Shown: piece by piece, positions 30,168-41,122 of the stretch
Numbering within the stretch: position 1 is the first letter of the stretch
Layout of the letters: the number at the start of each line of letters is the position of its first letter
Assembly (NCBI RefSeq): GCF_963668385.1
Contig: NZ_OY764327.1
Coordinates: 620,001 to 684,000, forward strand
Origin: an uncultured Carboxylicivirga sp.
GTDB taxonomy: Bacteria; Bacteroidota; Bacteroidia; Bacteroidales; Marinilabiliaceae
Direction: 5' to 3'
DNA: 64,000 bases
Notes under the pieces: generated by a model
The model's input: the letters and a program-made list of their open reading frames with translations, nothing else
Told to the model about the DNA's origin: nothing
Databases searched by the model: none
Made by a program: the position numbers and the translations under genes

Positions 30168-30725
30168 CTAGTTCTTTTTTACGTTTTTAAATGGTAACCC
30201 AAACTCTTTCAAAAGAGCAAAAGCTTCCTCATCGGTTTTTCCCGAGGTCACAAAGGTAATATTCATACCCAATATTTTCGACACATTGTCGATATTTATT
30301 TCAGGAAAAATGATTTGTTCTTCAATACCTAAGGTATAATTTCCACGTCCGTCCAACTTGCTGTTGATACCTTTGAAGTCGCGAATACGAGGCAAAGCCA
30401 CGCGAATCAAGCGCTCCAAAAATTCGTACATGTTTTCACGACGTAAAGTTACTCTTACACCGATAGGCATTTTTTTACGTAGCTTAAAATTTGAGATATC
30501 CTTCTTTGAAAGACAAGGAACAGCTTTCTGACCTGTAATAGTGGTCATTTCTTTAAGGGCATTCTCAACCATTTTTTTATCAGAAGTTGCAGCACCGATA
30601 CCTTGGTTGATAACGATTTTCTCCAACTTAGGAACTTGCATGATTGATTTGTAACCAAATTGTTTCATCAAATTTGGTACAATTTGCTCCTTATATTGTG
30701 TGCTTAAACTAGGTGTATAACTCAT
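30168..30725 (-). CDS. rplE: 50S ribosomal protein L5
   Basis: The 185-residue L5 ([65 protein letters not shown]) binds 5S rRNA. Its start codon overlaps the rplX stop by one base (TAATG), suggesting translational coupling. Confidence 0.98.
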   Translation of the reverse strand: MSYTPSLSTQYKEQIVPNLMKQFGYKSIMQVPKLEKIVINQGIGAATSDKKMVENALKEMTTITGQKAVPCLSKKDISNFKLRKKMPIGVRVTLRRENMYEFLERLIRVALPRIRDFKGINSKLDGRGNYTLGIEEQIIFPEINIDNVSKILGMNITFVTSGKTDEEAFALLKEFGLPFKNVKKN

Positions 30726-31045
30726 TACTTGATTTCCTCCCCTGATTTTTTAGAATAACGAACTAATTTACCGTTCTCATTCAACTTGCGGCCAATACGA
30801 GTGGCACTACCAGTTGAAGGATCCTTCACATTCAAGTTTGAAATATGAATAGGGGCCTCTTTCTTGATTATACCTCCTTGAGGACTCTCAGCATTAGGCT
30901 TTGTATGTTTGCTCACCATGTTAACTCCTTCAACAATGGCTCTCTGTTTTTCAGGAAATACTTCAAGTACTTTCCCTTCCTGGCCTTTGTTGACACCGGC
31001 GTTAACAATTACGATGTCGCCTTTTTTAATATGCAATTTACCCAT
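30725..31045 (-). CDS. rplX: 50S ribosomal protein L24
   Basis: The 106-residue L24 has the KOW motif [20 protein letters not shown] followed by the [12 protein letters not shown] loop. It initiates 50S assembly. Its stop shares one base with the rplE start. Confidence 0.98.
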   Translation of the reverse strand: MGKLHIKKGDIVIVNAGVNKGQEGKVLEVFPEKQRAIVEGVNMVSKHTKPNAESPQGGIIKKEAPIHISNLNVKDPSTGSATRIGRKLNENGKLVRYSKKSGEEIK

Positions 31046-31066
31046 TGTTCTAAATCTCTTTGATGA

Positions 31067-31432
31067 TTATAGTACTTCAGGCGCCAAGGATACAATTTTC
31101 ATATATCCGTCCCTCAACTCACGTGCTACAGGGCCGAAAATACGAGTTCCTCTCATTTCTCCTCCCTGATTTAATAAAACGCAAGCGTTTTCATCAAAGC
31201 GGATGTAGGAACCATCTTGACGTCTAACTTCTTTTTTAGTGCGCACTACAACTGCTTTAGTTACGGTACCTTTTTTAAGGTCTCCACCAGCAATGGCGCT
31301 TTTTACAGTTACTACGATACGGTCGCCTACTCCGGCATAACGTCTTCCTGTTCCTCCCAGAACACGAATACATAATACTTCTTTGGCTCCGCTGTTATCG
31401 GCAACTGAAAGTCTAGATTCTTGTTGTATCAT
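31067..31432 (-). CDS. rplN: 50S ribosomal protein L14
   Basis: The 121-residue L14 ([57 protein letters not shown]) is nearly invariant in the rRNA-binding beta barrel. It lies two bases after rpsQ. Confidence 0.98.
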   Translation of the reverse strand: MIQQESRLSVADNSGAKEVLCIRVLGGTGRRYAGVGDRIVVTVKSAIAGGDLKKGTVTKAVVVRTKKEVRRQDGSYIRFDENACVLLNQGGEMRGTRIFGPVARELRDGYMKIVSLAPEVL

Positions 31433-31434
31433 GA

Positions 31435-31692
31435 TTACTTAGCTCTTTCTAGAATTTCAACTAATCTCCAACGTTTTGTCTTACTCAACGGACGAGTTTC
31501 CATAATTTTTACAGTATCTCCGTTGTTACAGTCGTTGTTCTCATCGTGCGCGTGAAACTTCTTGGTCTTTTTCACAAACTTACCATAGATGGGATGCTTC
31601 TCGCGAATTTCAACAGACACAACGATGGACTTATCCATAGCGTTGCTGGCTACGATACCAATACGCTCTTTTCTAAGATTTCTGCTTTCCAT
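31435..31692 (-). CDS. rpsQ: 30S ribosomal protein S17
   Basis: The 85-residue OB-fold protein has [39 protein letters not shown] and the tail [20 protein letters not shown]. It lies seven bases downstream of rpmC. Confidence 0.98.
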   Translation of the reverse strand: MESRNLRKERIGIVASNAMDKSIVVSVEIREKHPIYGKFVKKTKKFHAHDENNDCNNGDTVKIMETRPLSKTKRWRLVEILERAK

Positions 31693-31699
31693 CTGTTAA

Positions 31700-31897
31700 T
31701 TATTTTTCAGTTAGTTGCTTTTGACTCAATACAGTCATTAAGCGCGCAATGTTTCTACGGGTATGTCTAATCTTCATTGGGTTGTCCAATGGCGATGTAG
31801 CGTGAGTTAACTCAAGCTGTTGTAATGTAGCTTGTTCGTTTTCGATACGCTCTACAATTTCGCTTACACTTAATTCTTTGATTTCTTCTACTTTCAT
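31700..31897 (-). CDS. rpmC: 50S ribosomal protein L29
   Basis: The two-helix L29 (MKVEEIKELSVSEIVERIEN ... MKIRHTRRNIARLMTVLSQK) has 65 residues from the start at 31897. This ATG lies four bases after the rplP stop; the ATGs further upstream would overlap rplP by up to 23 bases and add residues not seen in L29. Known function: part of the exit-tunnel rim. Confidence 0.94.
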   Translation of the reverse strand: MKVEEIKELSVSEIVERIENEQATLQQLELTHATSPLDNPMKIRHTRRNIARLMTVLSQKQLTEK

Positions 31898-31901
31898 CTC
31901 A

Positions 31902-32333
31902 TTAAGCATTTGTAGATTCAACATAATCCCTTCTCACAACAAATTTAGTAGTTACAGGAAGTTTTTGCGCAGCTAAACGCAATGCTTCTTTTGCTACTTC
32001 GTAAGGTACTCCTTCGCATTCTAAAATGATACGTCCTGGAGTAACAGGGGCCACAAATCCCTCTGGACTACCCTTACCTTTACCCATCCTTACTTCGGCT
32101 GGCTTTTTAGTAATTGGTTTGTCGGGGAATATTCTGATCCAGATCTGTCCTTGACGCTGCATGTAACGGGTTACCGCTACCCTCGCTGCTTCAATTTGAC
32201 GACCTGTAATCCATTTACTCTGTAAAGACTTAATTCCGAAAGATCCGAAAGCTAACTCGGTACCACGTTGGGCATCGCCTTTCATACGACCTTTCTGTTG
32301 TCTTCTAAATTTAACTTTTTTCGGTTGTAACAT
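31902..32333 (-). CDS. rplP: 50S ribosomal protein L16
   Basis: The 143-residue L16 starts [19 protein letters not shown] and has [20 protein letters not shown], split at the loop, and [20 protein letters not shown]. It lies next to the A site of the 50S subunit. It is 30 bases after rpsC. Confidence 0.98.
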   Translation of the reverse strand: MLQPKKVKFRRQQKGRMKGDAQRGTELAFGSFGIKSLQSKWITGRQIEAARVAVTRYMQRQGQIWIRIFPDKPITKKPAEVRMGKGKGSPEGFVAPVTPGRIILECEGVPYEVAKEALRLAAQKLPVTTKFVVRRDYVESTNA

Positions 32334-32363
32334 CGTTACTTGTCAATTAAAGTGAAAGGATGA

Positions 32364-33083
32364 TTACTTCTTATTTCTTCTGCGTGGAGCTCTATTACCT
32401 GAACCACGGTTACCAGAAGTTTTCTCTTTAGTATTGAAGGCAGGAGATAAATCTGGTTTACCATAAATTTCTCCTTTACAAATATAAACCTTGATACCGA
32501 TAAGACCCATCTTAGTCAAAGCCTCTGCCTGAGCATAGTCAATGTTTGCACGTAATGTATGCAAAGGAGTACGTCCTTCTTTATACATTTCGGTACGGGC
32601 CATTTCAGCACCGTTCAAACGGCCTGAGATTTGTACTTTAATTCCTTCAGCTCCCATACGCATGGCAGAAGCAATAGCCATTTTAATGGCACGACGATAT
32701 GCAATACGTCCTTCCACCTGACGAGCGATGTTGTTGGCTACTATAATTGCATCCAACTCTGGTCGTTTTACCTCAAAGATGTTGATTTGAACTTCTTTGT
32801 CGGTAATTTTCTTAAGCTCCTCTTTAAGCTTGTCAACTTCCTGTCCTCCTTTACCGATAATGATACCTGGACGTGCAGTGAAAACGGTAATGGTTACCAA
32901 TTTCAAAGTCCTTTCAATAACGATACGTGAGATACTAGCTTTAGCTAAACGCGCATTGAGGTACTTCCTAATCTTGGAGTCTTCTAACAGCTTATCGCCG
33001 TAGTTGTTTCCTCCATACCAGTTGGAATCCCATCCTTTGATGATTCCTAATCGGTTACTAATTGGATTAACTTTTTGTCCCAT
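32364..33083 (-). CDS. rpsC: 30S ribosomal protein S3
   Basis: The 239-residue S3 has the KH domain ([19 protein letters not shown]) and the C-terminal domain ([40 protein letters not shown]). It forms part of the mRNA entry channel. The tail is Gly/Arg/Lys-rich. Confidence 0.98.
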   Translation of the reverse strand: MGQKVNPISNRLGIIKGWDSNWYGGNNYGDKLLEDSKIRKYLNARLAKASISRIVIERTLKLVTITVFTARPGIIIGKGGQEVDKLKEELKKITDKEVQINIFEVKRPELDAIIVANNIARQVEGRIAYRRAIKMAIASAMRMGAEGIKVQISGRLNGAEMARTEMYKEGRTPLHTLRANIDYAQAEALTKMGLIGIKVYICKGEIYGKPDLSPAFNTKEKTSGNRGSGNRAPRRRNKK

Positions 33084-33090
33084 CTAGCTA

Positions 33091-33510
33091 TTAGTTTTCT
33101 TGATTTTCATTAGATACTACTTTGCTTGCAACGCGTAATGTAACGTGGTTAGAACGTTTTCTGATACGGTGAGCACGGCCTTGTGGAGCCGGACGTAAAC
33201 GTTTCAAAATACGACCACTATCTACAGAGATTTCACTCACGTAAAGATTAGCGTCTTCGATGCGAACACCTTCGTTTTTTTCTTTCCAATTAGCAATAGC
33301 AGAAAGCAACAGTTTCTCTACTCTACCTGAAGCCTCTTTTGAAGAGAACTTCAACATATCTAGAGCAAGATTTACCTCCTTACCGCGGATCATGTCAGCT
33401 ACCAAGCGCATTTTCCTAGGTGAAGTAGGTACATTGTTAAGCTTTGCGAAGTAATCGGTCTTCTTAGCTTCCTTTATTTTTTCAGCTCTTATTCTTTTTC
33501 TTGCACCCAT
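33091..33510 (-). CDS. rplV: 50S ribosomal protein L22
   Basis: The 139-residue L22 has [20 protein letters not shown] and the long hairpin region ending [19 protein letters not shown] that lines the exit tunnel. It lies seven bases after... rpsC downstream and 36 bases after rpsS upstream. Confidence 0.98.
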   Translation of the reverse strand: MGARKRIRAEKIKEAKKTDYFAKLNNVPTSPRKMRLVADMIRGKEVNLALDMLKFSSKEASGRVEKLLLSAIANWKEKNEGVRIEDANLYVSEISVDSGRILKRLRPAPQGRAHRIRKRSNHVTLRVASKVVSNENQEN

Positions 33511-33546
33511 TTTTTACTGTTTAAAGAATTTCATATTGGTAGGCAA

Positions 33547-33816
33547 TTACCTTTTCTTATTACCACCATGACCGCGGAATGTGCGGGTTGGGGCAAATTC
33601 GCCTAATTTGTGTCCTACCATATTTTCAGTAACATAAACCGGGATGAACTTATTACCGTTATGAACGGCAATAGTGTGTCCTACAAAATCCGGAGAAATC
33701 ATAGAAGCGCGGGCCCAAGTTTTAATCACTGATTTCTTACCTGACTCGTTCTGTCCTAGAACTTTCTTTTCCAGATTATAATCGATAAATGGGCCTTTTT
33801 TTAATGATCTGCTCAT
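33547..33816 (-). CDS. rpsS: 30S ribosomal protein S19
   Basis: The 89-residue S19 ([69 protein letters not shown]) sits in the 30S head. It is 20 bases after rplB. Confidence 0.98.
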   Translation of the reverse strand: MSRSLKKGPFIDYNLEKKVLGQNESGKKSVIKTWARASMISPDFVGHTIAVHNGNKFIPVYVTENMVGHKLGEFAPTRTFRGHGGNKKR

Positions 33817-33836
33817 AATTCGTTTAAATTAACCGG

Positions 33837-34661
33837 TTATTTTTTCCTTCTTTCAATGATGTATTGATTTGAAGCCTTCTTCTTGTGACGAGTTTTATAA
33901 CCCTTAGCCAATACCCCTGTACGAGATCTTGGGTGTCCTCCTGAAGAACGTCCTTCACCACCACCCATTGGGTGATCAACTGGGTTCATTGCTACACCAC
34001 GTACGCGTGGACGGCGACCCAACCAACGACTACGACCAGCTTTACCTGAACGCTCTAATGCGTGATCTGAGTTACCTACCGCACCTAAAGTAGCACGACA
34101 AGTTGTCAATACCATTCTGGTTTCACCTGAAGGTAATTTTACAACGGCATATTTTCCATCACGAGCAGCTAATTGTGCGAAAGTACCAGCACTACGTGCC
34201 ATAATACCTCCTTGTCCCGGACGCAACTCGATGTTGTGAATAATGGATCCAAGTGGAATCTCGCTTAAAGGCAAGCTATTTCCGATCTCAGGAGCCACTC
34301 CTGAGCCTGAAGCAATTTCTTGCCCAACCTGCAACCCATTAGGTGCAAGAATGTACCTTTTTTCTCCATCAGCATAAGCAAGCAATGCAATTCGAGCACT
34401 ACGATTTGGATCGTACTGAATCGAATCTACTGTTGCATTAACACCGTCTTTATCTCTTTTAAAGTCGATTACCCTGTATCTCTTTTTGTGACCGCCACCA
34501 ATATTACGAATGGTCATTTTTCCGGAGTTATTTCTACCTCCGGATTTTTTCAACGGCCTCAATAAGGACTTCTCTGGCGTGCTTGAGGTAATCGTATCAA
34601 ACGCACCAATAACTTTGTGTCTCTGCCCCGGTGTCGTGGGCTTTAGTTTTCTTACTGCCAT
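33837..34661 (-). CDS. rplB: 50S ribosomal protein L2
   Basis: The 274-residue L2 has [20 protein letters not shown] and the C-terminal [20 protein letters not shown] with the conserved histidine region near the peptidyl-transferase centre. It lies five bases after rplW. Confidence 0.98.
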   Translation of the reverse strand: MAVRKLKPTTPGQRHKVIGAFDTITSSTPEKSLLRPLKKSGGRNNSGKMTIRNIGGGHKKRYRVIDFKRDKDGVNATVDSIQYDPNRSARIALLAYADGEKRYILAPNGLQVGQEIASGSGVAPEIGNSLPLSEIPLGSIIHNIELRPGQGGIMARSAGTFAQLAARDGKYAVVKLPSGETRMVLTTCRATLGAVGNSDHALERSGKAGRSRWLGRRPRVRGVAMNPVDHPMGGGEGRSSGGHPRSRTGVLAKGYKTRHKKKASNQYIIERRKK

Positions 34662-34666
34662 TTTTA

Positions 34667-34957
34667 TTAGATATTGCTATAAAAATCTATCTGATCTCCT
34701 TCTGCTAGTGTTACCACTGCTTTTTTGAAGGAATTTGTTCTACCAACAATAACTCCGCTTTTTGTATAACGAGATTTTTCTTTTCCCGCGTATACCATTG
34801 TATTGACAGATGCAACGCTTACGTTGTACAACTCTTCTACAGCGTCTTTGATTTGAAGCTTATTAGCTCTTTTATCAACAACAAATCCGTAGCGGTTCAA
34901 CTTTTCGCTTACTTCTGTCATTTTTTCGGTTACAATCGGTTTAATAATAACTTTCAT
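34667..34957 (-). CDS. rplW: 50S ribosomal protein L23
   Basis: The 96-residue L23 ([56 protein letters not shown]) docks trigger factor and SRP at the tunnel exit. It lies 11 bases after rplD. Confidence 0.97.
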   Translation of the reverse strand: MKVIIKPIVTEKMTEVSEKLNRYGFVVDKRANKLQIKDAVEELYNVSVASVNTMVYAGKEKSRYTKSGVIVGRTNSFKKAVVTLAEGDQIDFYSNI

Positions 34958-34968
34958 GACTAGCCTCC

Positions 34969-35598
34969 TTATGCATTAAACAGTTTACCGAATTCTTCTA
35001 CTGAACTTTCAACTAACACCAAGTTTTTAGCTTTCATGATGTCAAATGTATTTAAGTCAGCAATAGTAGCTACGTCAGCACGTTGAATATTACGAGCTGA
35101 GCGATAGATATTATCGTTAGCTTCTTTCAATACCAATAATGAACGTTGTCCGTTCAATTTAAGATTTGCAACCAAGGCAGCAAATTCTTTTGTTTTAGGA
35201 GCTTCAAAGTTGAAGTCTTCCAAAACAGTGATCATTTGGTTTTGAGCTTTATAAGCCAACGCTGATTTACGGGCCAACTGCTTTAATTTCTTATTAAGCT
35301 TGAAGCCATAGTTACGTGGACGAGGACCGAATACTCGACCTCCACCAACGAATACAGGAGACTTAATGCTACCTGCACGAGCAGTACCTGTACCTTTTTG
35401 TTTTTTAATCTTTCTGGTACTTCCTGCTATTTCAGCACGTTCTTTCGACTTATGAGTCCCTTGACGATTATTAGCCAAGTATTGTTTTACGTCTAGGTAA
35501 ATGGCATGATCGCTGGGCTCAATTCCGAATACAGTTTCCGGTAACGTTACTTTACGTCCCGTATCTTTTCCTTCTATAGTTACTACGTTCAGTTCCAT
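34969..35598 (-). CDS. rplD: 50S ribosomal protein L4
   Basis: The 209-residue L4 has the extended loop region ...[40 protein letters not shown] that reaches into the tunnel. Its start overlaps the rplC stop by one base (TAATG). In E. coli L4 represses the S10 operon; no leader of that kind is assigned here. Confidence 0.98.
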   Translation of the reverse strand: MELNVVTIEGKDTGRKVTLPETVFGIEPSDHAIYLDVKQYLANNRQGTHKSKERAEIAGSTRKIKKQKGTGTARAGSIKSPVFVGGGRVFGPRPRNYGFKLNKKLKQLARKSALAYKAQNQMITVLEDFNFEAPKTKEFAALVANLKLNGQRSLLVLKEANDNIYRSARNIQRADVATIADLNTFDIMKAKNLVLVESSVEEFGKLFNA

Positions 35599-36215
35599 TA
35601 CTTTTCAATAATTAGATATGAGCCTTTTGCTCCTGGTACTGAACCTTTAACCAAAATAAGGTTGTTCTCAGGAATTACTTTAATCACTTTAAGGTTTTCT
35701 ACCTTAACTCTGTCACCACCGGTACGACCAGCCATGCGCATTCCTTTGAATACTCTCGCAGGATATGACGCTGCACCAATAGATCCAGGAGCACGCAAAC
35801 GGTTGTGCTGTCCGTGTGTAGACTGACCTACACCACCAAACCCATGACGTTTAACTACACCTTGGAAACCTTTACCTTTTGAAATTCCGGTAATGTCTAC
35901 AAAAGTGTCTTCTTCGAAATAATCAACACCTAAAGTATCACCTAATTTGAACTCTTGTTCAAACTCAGCGAACTCAACAACCTTACGCTTAGGCGTAGTG
36001 CTAGCCTTTTTGAAGTGACCAGCTTCTGGTTGGTTGGTGCTTTTTTCTCTTTTTTCGTCAAACGCCAACTGCACAGCCTCATAACCGTCGGTTTCCACAG
36101 TTTTAACCTGTGTAACCACGCAAGGGCCTGCTTCGATAACAGTGCATGGAACATTTTTTCCATCGGCACTGAAAACGGATGTCATTCCGATTTTCTTTCC
36201 AATTAGTCCTGGCAT
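35598..36215 (-). CDS. rplC: 50S ribosomal protein L3
   Basis: The 205-residue L3 ([59 protein letters not shown]) is an early-assembly protein near the peptidyl-transferase centre. It is 20 bases after rpsJ. Confidence 0.98.
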   Translation of the reverse strand: MPGLIGKKIGMTSVFSADGKNVPCTVIEAGPCVVTQVKTVETDGYEAVQLAFDEKREKSTNQPEAGHFKKASTTPKRKVVEFAEFEQEFKLGDTLGVDYFEEDTFVDITGISKGKGFQGVVKRHGFGGVGQSTHGQHNRLRAPGSIGAASYPARVFKGMRMAGRTGGDRVKVENLKVIKVIPENNLILVKGSVPGAKGSYLIIEK

Positions 36216-36235
36216 TGTTTAAACATTTAAGATTA

Positions 36236-36541
36236 TCACACTTTAATTTCTACTTCTACACCACTTGGCAATTCAAGCTTCATCAATGCATCGATTGTTT
36301 TAGCTGTAGAGCTGTATATATCAATCAAACGTTTGTATGATGATAATTGAAATTGCTCACGTGATTTTTTATTCACGAAAGTGGAGCGCAACACAGTGAA
36401 GATACGCTTGTGAGTAGGAAGTGGAATAGGACCACTTACTACCGCACCTGTGCTCTTTACTGTCTTTACAATCTTCTCAGCTGACTTGTCAACCAAGTTG
36501 TGATCGTAAGATTTAAGTTTTATTCTAATTTTCTGACTCAT
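36236..36541 (-). CDS. rpsJ: 30S ribosomal protein S10
   Basis: The start at 36541 ([20 protein letters not shown]) gives 101 residues, the family length; the upstream ATG at 36553 adds four residues and nearly touches fusA. The motif [20 protein letters not shown] is present. S10 is also NusE, the antitermination partner of NusG. Confidence 0.96.
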   Translation of the reverse strand: MSQKIRIKLKSYDHNLVDKSAEKIVKTVKSTGAVVSGPIPLPTHKRIFTVLRSTFVNKKSREQFQLSSYKRLIDIYSSTAKTIDALMKLELPSGVEVEIKV

Positions 36542-36559
36542 AGTGGAGAACACTAATTC

Positions 36560-38671
36560 TTATAATAATTCTACTTTTCCTTTTGCTTCTTTTACTACTT
36601 CAACAGCAATGTTCTTAGGTACATCATTGTATGTTAAGAATTCCATTGAAGAAGTAGCACGACCAGAAGAGATAGTACGTAACGCAGTTACATAACCAAA
36701 CATCTCTGCCAAAGGCACCTTAGCTTTTACAACACGAGCACCGTTTTTCTCTTCCATACCTTCTACTTGACCACGACGTTTGTTGAAGTCACCGATGATA
36801 TCACCCATGTACTCTTCTGGAGTAACAACTTCAACACGCATGATAGGTTCAAGAAGAATAGGACGAGCTTTAGCTGAAGCAGCTTTGAATCCTTGACGAC
36901 CTGCGATCTCAAATGATAACTGGTCAGAGTCGACTGCGTGGAATGAACCGTCGAAAAGAACAACTTTCAAGTCTTCTACTTCGTATCCGGCCAATACACC
37001 ATTCAACATAGCTTCTTTGAATCCTTTTTCTACTGAAGGAATGAATTCTTTAGGAATGTTACCACCCTTGATTTCATTAATGAACTGAAGTCCACTTTGA
37101 CCTTCGTCTGCAGGACCCATACGGAACTGAATATCGGCAAACTTACCGCGACCACCAGACTGCTTTTTGAATACCTCACGGTGTTCAACTTGAGATGTGA
37201 TAGTTTCTTTGTAAGTTACCTGAGGAGCTCCCTGGTTACACTCAACTTTGAATTCGCGTTTCAAACGATCGATCAATACCTCAAGGTGAAGCTCACCCAT
37301 ACCTGAGATTACTGTTTGACCTGTTTCTTCGTTAGTAGCTACACGGAAAGTTGGATCCTCTTCGGCCAATTTACCTAATGCAACACCTAACTTATCCATA
37401 TCTTTTTGACTCAATGGCTCAACAGCTACACCAATTACTGGCTCTGGGAAATCCATTGATTCTAATACGATAGGATTTTTCTCGTCACAAAGAGTATCAC
37501 CTGTACGAATATCTTTGAAACCAACACCGGCACAAATATCACCAGCACCAATTACCTCACGAGGTAACTGTTTGTTAGATTTCATTTGGAATAAACGAGA
37601 GATACGTTCTTTCTTATTTGTACGAGTATTTAAGACGTATGAACCTGCATCGATTTTACCTGAGTAAACACGCATGAAACACAAACGACCTACGAATGGG
37701 TCAGTTGCAATTTTAAATGCTAATGCTGACAATGGAGCTTCATCATCAATCTCAAATGAAATAGGCTCATCAGTCTTAGGATTGATTCCTTCAATAGCAT
37801 CTACATCAAGAGGACTTGGTAAATACTGGATAACAGCATCTAACAAACGTTGAACACCTTTGTTTTTAAATGCTGAACCACACATCATTGGAGTGATAGT
37901 CTGAGCGATAGTAGCCTTACGGATAACATCGATCATCTCTTGAGCTGTGATTGAATCAGGATCTTCGAAATAACGTTCCATCAAAGCATCATCATGCTCA
38001 GCAACCGCCTCAATCAATTTTCCTCTCCACTCTTCAGCTTCATCAGCTAACTCAGCAGGAATGTCTTGTAATTCGTAACGAGAACCTAATTGCTCATCAT
38101 CGAACCAAACAACTGCTTTATTTTCGATCAAGTCAATTACTCCTTTGAAGTCATCTTCTGCTCCGATAGGAATTTGAATAGGTACAGGATTAGCACCTAA
38201 CATTTCGCGTACCTGACGAACTACTTCGAAGAAGTTAGCACCTGAACGGTCCATTTTATTAACGAATCCGATACGAGGTACATTATATTTATTAGCCTGA
38301 CGCCATACAGTTTCAGACTGAGGTTCAACTCCACCTACTGCACAGAACAATGCAACTGCACCATCTAACACACGTAATGAACGCTCTACCTCTACAGTAA
38401 AATCAACGTGACCCGGGGTATCAATAATGTTGATTTTATTTTCAACACCTTCGTGAATCCAGTTAGTAGTTACAGCGGCTGAAGTAATGGTAATACCACG
38501 CTCCTGCTCTTGCTCCATCCAGTCCATTGTAGCTGCTCCATCGTGTACCTCACCAATTTTGTGAGTGATACCAGTATAAAACAAGATACGTTCAGTAGTA
38601 GTTGTTTTACCAGCATCGATATGGGCCATAATCCCAATGTTTCTGGTCTTTTTAAGATCTGCCTTTCCCAT
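36560..38671 (-). CDS. fusA: Elongation factor G
   Basis: This 703-residue translocase GTPase has GTP-binding motifs [19 protein letters not shown] (G1), RGITITSAA (G2), DTPGHVDF (G3), NKMD (G4) and CGSAF (G5). Domain IV and V motifs ([34 protein letters not shown]) follow. The gene lies between rpsG and rpsJ, so the str and S10 operons are joined; tuf is not downstream. Confidence 0.98.
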   Translation of the reverse strand: MGKADLKKTRNIGIMAHIDAGKTTTTERILFYTGITHKIGEVHDGAATMDWMEQEQERGITITSAAVTTNWIHEGVENKINIIDTPGHVDFTVEVERSLRVLDGAVALFCAVGGVEPQSETVWRQANKYNVPRIGFVNKMDRSGANFFEVVRQVREMLGANPVPIQIPIGAEDDFKGVIDLIENKAVVWFDDEQLGSRYELQDIPAELADEAEEWRGKLIEAVAEHDDALMERYFEDPDSITAQEMIDVIRKATIAQTITPMMCGSAFKNKGVQRLLDAVIQYLPSPLDVDAIEGINPKTDEPISFEIDDEAPLSALAFKIATDPFVGRLCFMRVYSGKIDAGSYVLNTRTNKKERISRLFQMKSNKQLPREVIGAGDICAGVGFKDIRTGDTLCDEKNPIVLESMDFPEPVIGVAVEPLSQKDMDKLGVALGKLAEEDPTFRVATNEETGQTVISGMGELHLEVLIDRLKREFKVECNQGAPQVTYKETITSQVEHREVFKKQSGGRGKFADIQFRMGPADEGQSGLQFINEIKGGNIPKEFIPSVEKGFKEAMLNGVLAGYEVEDLKVVLFDGSFHAVDSDQLSFEIAGRQGFKAASAKARPILLEPIMRVEVVTPEEYMGDIIGDFNKRRGQVEGMEEKNGARVVKAKVPLAEMFGYVTALRTISSGRATSSMEFLTYNDVPKNIAVEVVKEAKGKVELL

Positions 38672-38698
38672 GACAATTAAATCCTTAAAAATTAATGA

Positions 38699-39175
38699 TT
38701 AAAATCTAAAGTGAGCAAAAGCACGGTTAGCTTCCGCCATTTTATGCATGTCTTCTTTTTTCTTGAAGGCAGCACCTTCCATATTATATGCAGCAACAAT
38801 TTCAGCAGATAGTTTTTCTGCCATTGATTTACCGCTACGTTTGCGAGCGAATAAAATCAAGTTTTTCATGCTGATGGACATCTTACGGGCAGGACGAATC
38901 TCCGTTGGAACCTGGAATGTAGCTCCACCAACACGACGACTTTTCACCTCCACAGCTGGAGTAATATTTTCTAATGCTTTTTTGAAGATTTCCAATACAG
39001 GCTTACCTTCTTTTTCAGCTTTGTCGGCAATACGATCCATTGCATCATAGAAAATCTTGAATGCAATTGATTTTTTACCATCCAACATCAAGTTGTTCAC
39101 AAACTGTGTTACTTGAGTGTCGTTAAATCTTGGATCAGGAAGAATGATCCTTTTCTTTGGTTTACTTTTTCTCAT
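38699..39175 (-). CDS. rpsG: 30S ribosomal protein S7
   Basis: The 158-residue S7 ([59 protein letters not shown]) nucleates the 30S head. It lies 27 bases upstream of fusA. A 110-base gap to rpsL is the second longest in the cluster. Confidence 0.98.
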   Translation of the reverse strand: MRKSKPKKRIILPDPRFNDTQVTQFVNNLMLDGKKSIAFKIFYDAMDRIADKAEKEGKPVLEIFKKALENITPAVEVKSRRVGGATFQVPTEIRPARKMSISMKNLILFARKRSGKSMAEKLSAEIVAAYNMEGAAFKKKEDMHKMAEANRAFAHFRF

Positions 39176-39285
39176 CTTTCTCTTTTGTTTACTTTGCTAT
39201 TCCTTGGCTGTTGTTCCTAGTCTTCAATGATTATCATTTACTCAACCGGCATTATTAACCAAGTAAACAACGCACTACACAATTA

Positions 39286-39669
39286 TTACTTCTTAGCAGC
39301 CTTTGGTCGTTTAGTACCATATTTAGAACGGCGCTGCGTACGACCGTCAACTCCTGATGCATCTAGTGCACCGCGAACCAAGTGGTAACGTACCCCTGGA
39401 AGGTCTTTTACCCTACCTCCACGAACAAGTACAATACTGTGTTCCTGCAAGTTGTGTCCTTCTCCCGGAATATAAGCATTCACTTCTTTTCCGTTGGTTA
39501 AGCGTACCCTTGCTACCTTTCTCATTGCTGAGTTAGGTTTTTTTGGTGTAGTGGTATACACCCTTACACACACGCCTCGACGTTGAGGACATGCATCCAA
39601 AGCACGTGACTTACTTTTTTCCACCTGCTTGTTTCGTCCTTTTCTAACTAACTGATGAATTGTTGGCAT
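39286..39669 (-). CDS. rpsL: 30S ribosomal protein S12
   Basis: The 127-residue S12 ([73 protein letters not shown]) is the accuracy-centre protein where streptomycin resistance mutations map. The TPKKPN loop lysine is wild type. It is the first gene of the cluster. Confidence 0.98.
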   Translation of the reverse strand: MPTIHQLVRKGRNKQVEKSKSRALDACPQRRGVCVRVYTTTPKKPNSAMRKVARVRLTNGKEVNAYIPGEGHNLQEHSIVLVRGGRVKDLPGVRYHLVRGALDASGVDGRTQRRSKYGTKRPKAAKK

Positions 39670-39789
39670 AAAAATTAAAATATATTGTATTAAACAATCT
39701 TTTCTCTATCAAAACGGGGTTTAAAAAGGTACACTTCACCCTCAAAAACCCTACTGATTTTCAACTCCTTTGGCATATTTAGACAAAAA

Positions 39790-39804
39790 AGCGCTGCAAA
39801 AGTA
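39790..39804 (-). promoter_or_regulatory. Probable main promoter of the rpsL-rplQ cluster (-7 TACTTTTG)
   Basis: TACTTTTG on the minus strand (39797-39804) fits TAnnTTTG exactly and is followed by GC-rich CAGCGC, as often found at strong Bacteroidota ribosomal promoters. No good -33 TTG lies 19-21 bases upstream. A start near 39790 leaves a leader of about 120 bases before rpsL. Confidence 0.55.
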
Positions 39805-40056
39805 CTAATTTTCAATTAAAAAAGAACCATAGCCACTCTATTTTTTTTCATTTTCAGCGTTAATTTCTGCCTAAAAAACAATTTGTTAGAATTTTTAACA
39901 TATCTCACCTAGCTTTCGCAACTTTTTCATCAGAGCAAGCATAATTACTAAAATTATGCTTCGATGCTTGTATTATCAAAGCAAATGCCTAAGTTGTTCA
40001 TTTTAGTATTTTTAACTTTTTCAGGTTTTCATTTCATCCTTTGAAAATATTTGCAT
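39805..40056. other. Divergent intergenic region between rpsL and fabD
   Basis: No gene is present. A perfect 10-bp inverted repeat aagcataatt/aattatgctt lies at 39937-39961 around a 5-base spacer. A partly overlapping caagcat/atgcttg pair (39936-39942, 39964-39970) could form instead. Otherwise the stretch is AT-rich and featureless. Confidence 0.4.
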
Positions 40057-40151
40057 TACCTTTGCGCCCTGATAAAATGAGTGAATATGCTATAAGTCAA
40101 GAACCTTTGACATAAATTGGTGAAGGTACCTAATACTTGACCACAGTATTA
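40057..40151 (+). promoter_or_regulatory. fabD promoter -7 box and structured leader
   Basis: TACCTTTG at 40057-40064 is a perfect -7 element followed by CGCCC; the -33 box is weak. The ~97-base leader holds hairpins gtcaa/ttgac (40096-40111) and taatact/agtatta (40131-40151). An alternative pair acctt/aaggt (40103-40107 with 40123-40127) excludes the first. A regulatory role is inference only. Confidence 0.5.
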
Positions 40152-40167
40152 ATCAAAATCAAAACGC

Positions 40168-41058
40168 ATGAAAGCATTTGTATTTCCTGGCCAGGGAGCC
40201 CAATACGTTGGTATGGGTAAAGATTTGTACGACAATTCTCCTGAAGCCAAAGATTTATTTGAAAAGGCTAACGAAATTTTAGGGTTTCGCATAACCGACT
40301 TAATGTTTGAAGGTACTGATGAGGACTTGAAACAAACTAAAGTGACTCAACCAGCCATTTTTTTACATTCTGTAATATTAGCTAAAACTCTTGGCGAAAC
40401 ATTTAAACCTGAAATGACAGCAGGTCACTCTTTAGGTGAATTTTCGGCATTAGTTGCAGCAGGCGCAATGAATTTCGAAGACGGATTAAAATTGGTTTCG
40501 CAACGTGCTATGGCTATGCAAAAAGCCTGCGAAGCAGAACCTTCAACAATGGCAGCCATCGTGGGATTGGAAGACGGAGTGGTAGAAGAAGCTTGCGAAA
40601 GCATCGAAGATGTTGTAGTAGCAGCTAATTACAACTGCCCTGGTCAATTAGTAATTTCGGGATCAATTGCCGGAGTAGACAAAGCATGTGATATTTTAAA
40701 AGAAAAAGGTGCTAAACGTGCATTGAAATTACCTGTTGGAGGTGCTTTTCACTCTCCATTAATGGAACCTGCACGTACCGAATTAGCTGCAGCTATTGAA
40801 GCAACTGATTTTAGCGAGCCTATCTGTCCTGTTTACCAGAACGTAAATGCACAGGCAGTAACTGATCCTGCAGTTATTAAAGAGAACTTAGTAGCTCAAT
40901 TAACTGCACCTGTTAAATGGACTCAGACTGTTCAGAACATGATTGCTGATGGAGTATCATCTTTCACTGAAGTTGGTCCGGGTAAAGTTCTTCAAGGATT
41001 GGTTAAAAAAGTTGACCGCCAAATGGAAACTACTGGTTTTAGTAATTACCAAGGATAA
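40168..41058 (+). CDS. fabD: Malonyl-CoA:ACP transacylase
   Basis: This 296-residue enzyme loads malonate onto acyl carrier protein for fatty acid synthesis. Motifs seen: FPGQGAQYVGMGKDLY at the N-terminus, the nucleophile GHSLGE (S88), and the catalytic GGAFHSPLM (H195). Length is typical. It is monocistronic here, with its own promoter and a bidirectional-looking terminator; other fab genes are not adjacent. Confidence 0.97.
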   Translation: MKAFVFPGQGAQYVGMGKDLYDNSPEAKDLFEKANEILGFRITDLMFEGTDEDLKQTKVTQPAIFLHSVILAKTLGETFKPEMTAGHSLGEFSALVAAGAMNFEDGLKLVSQRAMAMQKACEAEPSTMAAIVGLEDGVVEEACESIEDVVVAANYNCPGQLVISGSIAGVDKACDILKEKGAKRALKLPVGGAFHSPLMEPARTELAAAIEATDFSEPICPVYQNVNAQAVTDPAVIKENLVAQLTAPVKWTQTVQNMIADGVSSFTEVGPGKVLQGLVKKVDRQMETTGFSNYQG

Positions 41059-41085
41059 AAAAAATACTAGCTTTAAAATTTAAGG

Positions 41086-41122
41086 AAGGCAAAAGTGAAT
41101 GATGGCACTTTTGCCTTTTTTA
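41086..41122 (+). terminator. Terminator of fabD (12-bp stem), between convergent genes
   Basis: aaggcaaaagtg (41086-41097) pairs perfectly with cacttttgcctt (41106-41117), followed by T's on the plus strand. It touches the stop codon of the minus-strand gene at 41120 and may slow that transcript as well, though it has few T's in that direction. Confidence 0.88.
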
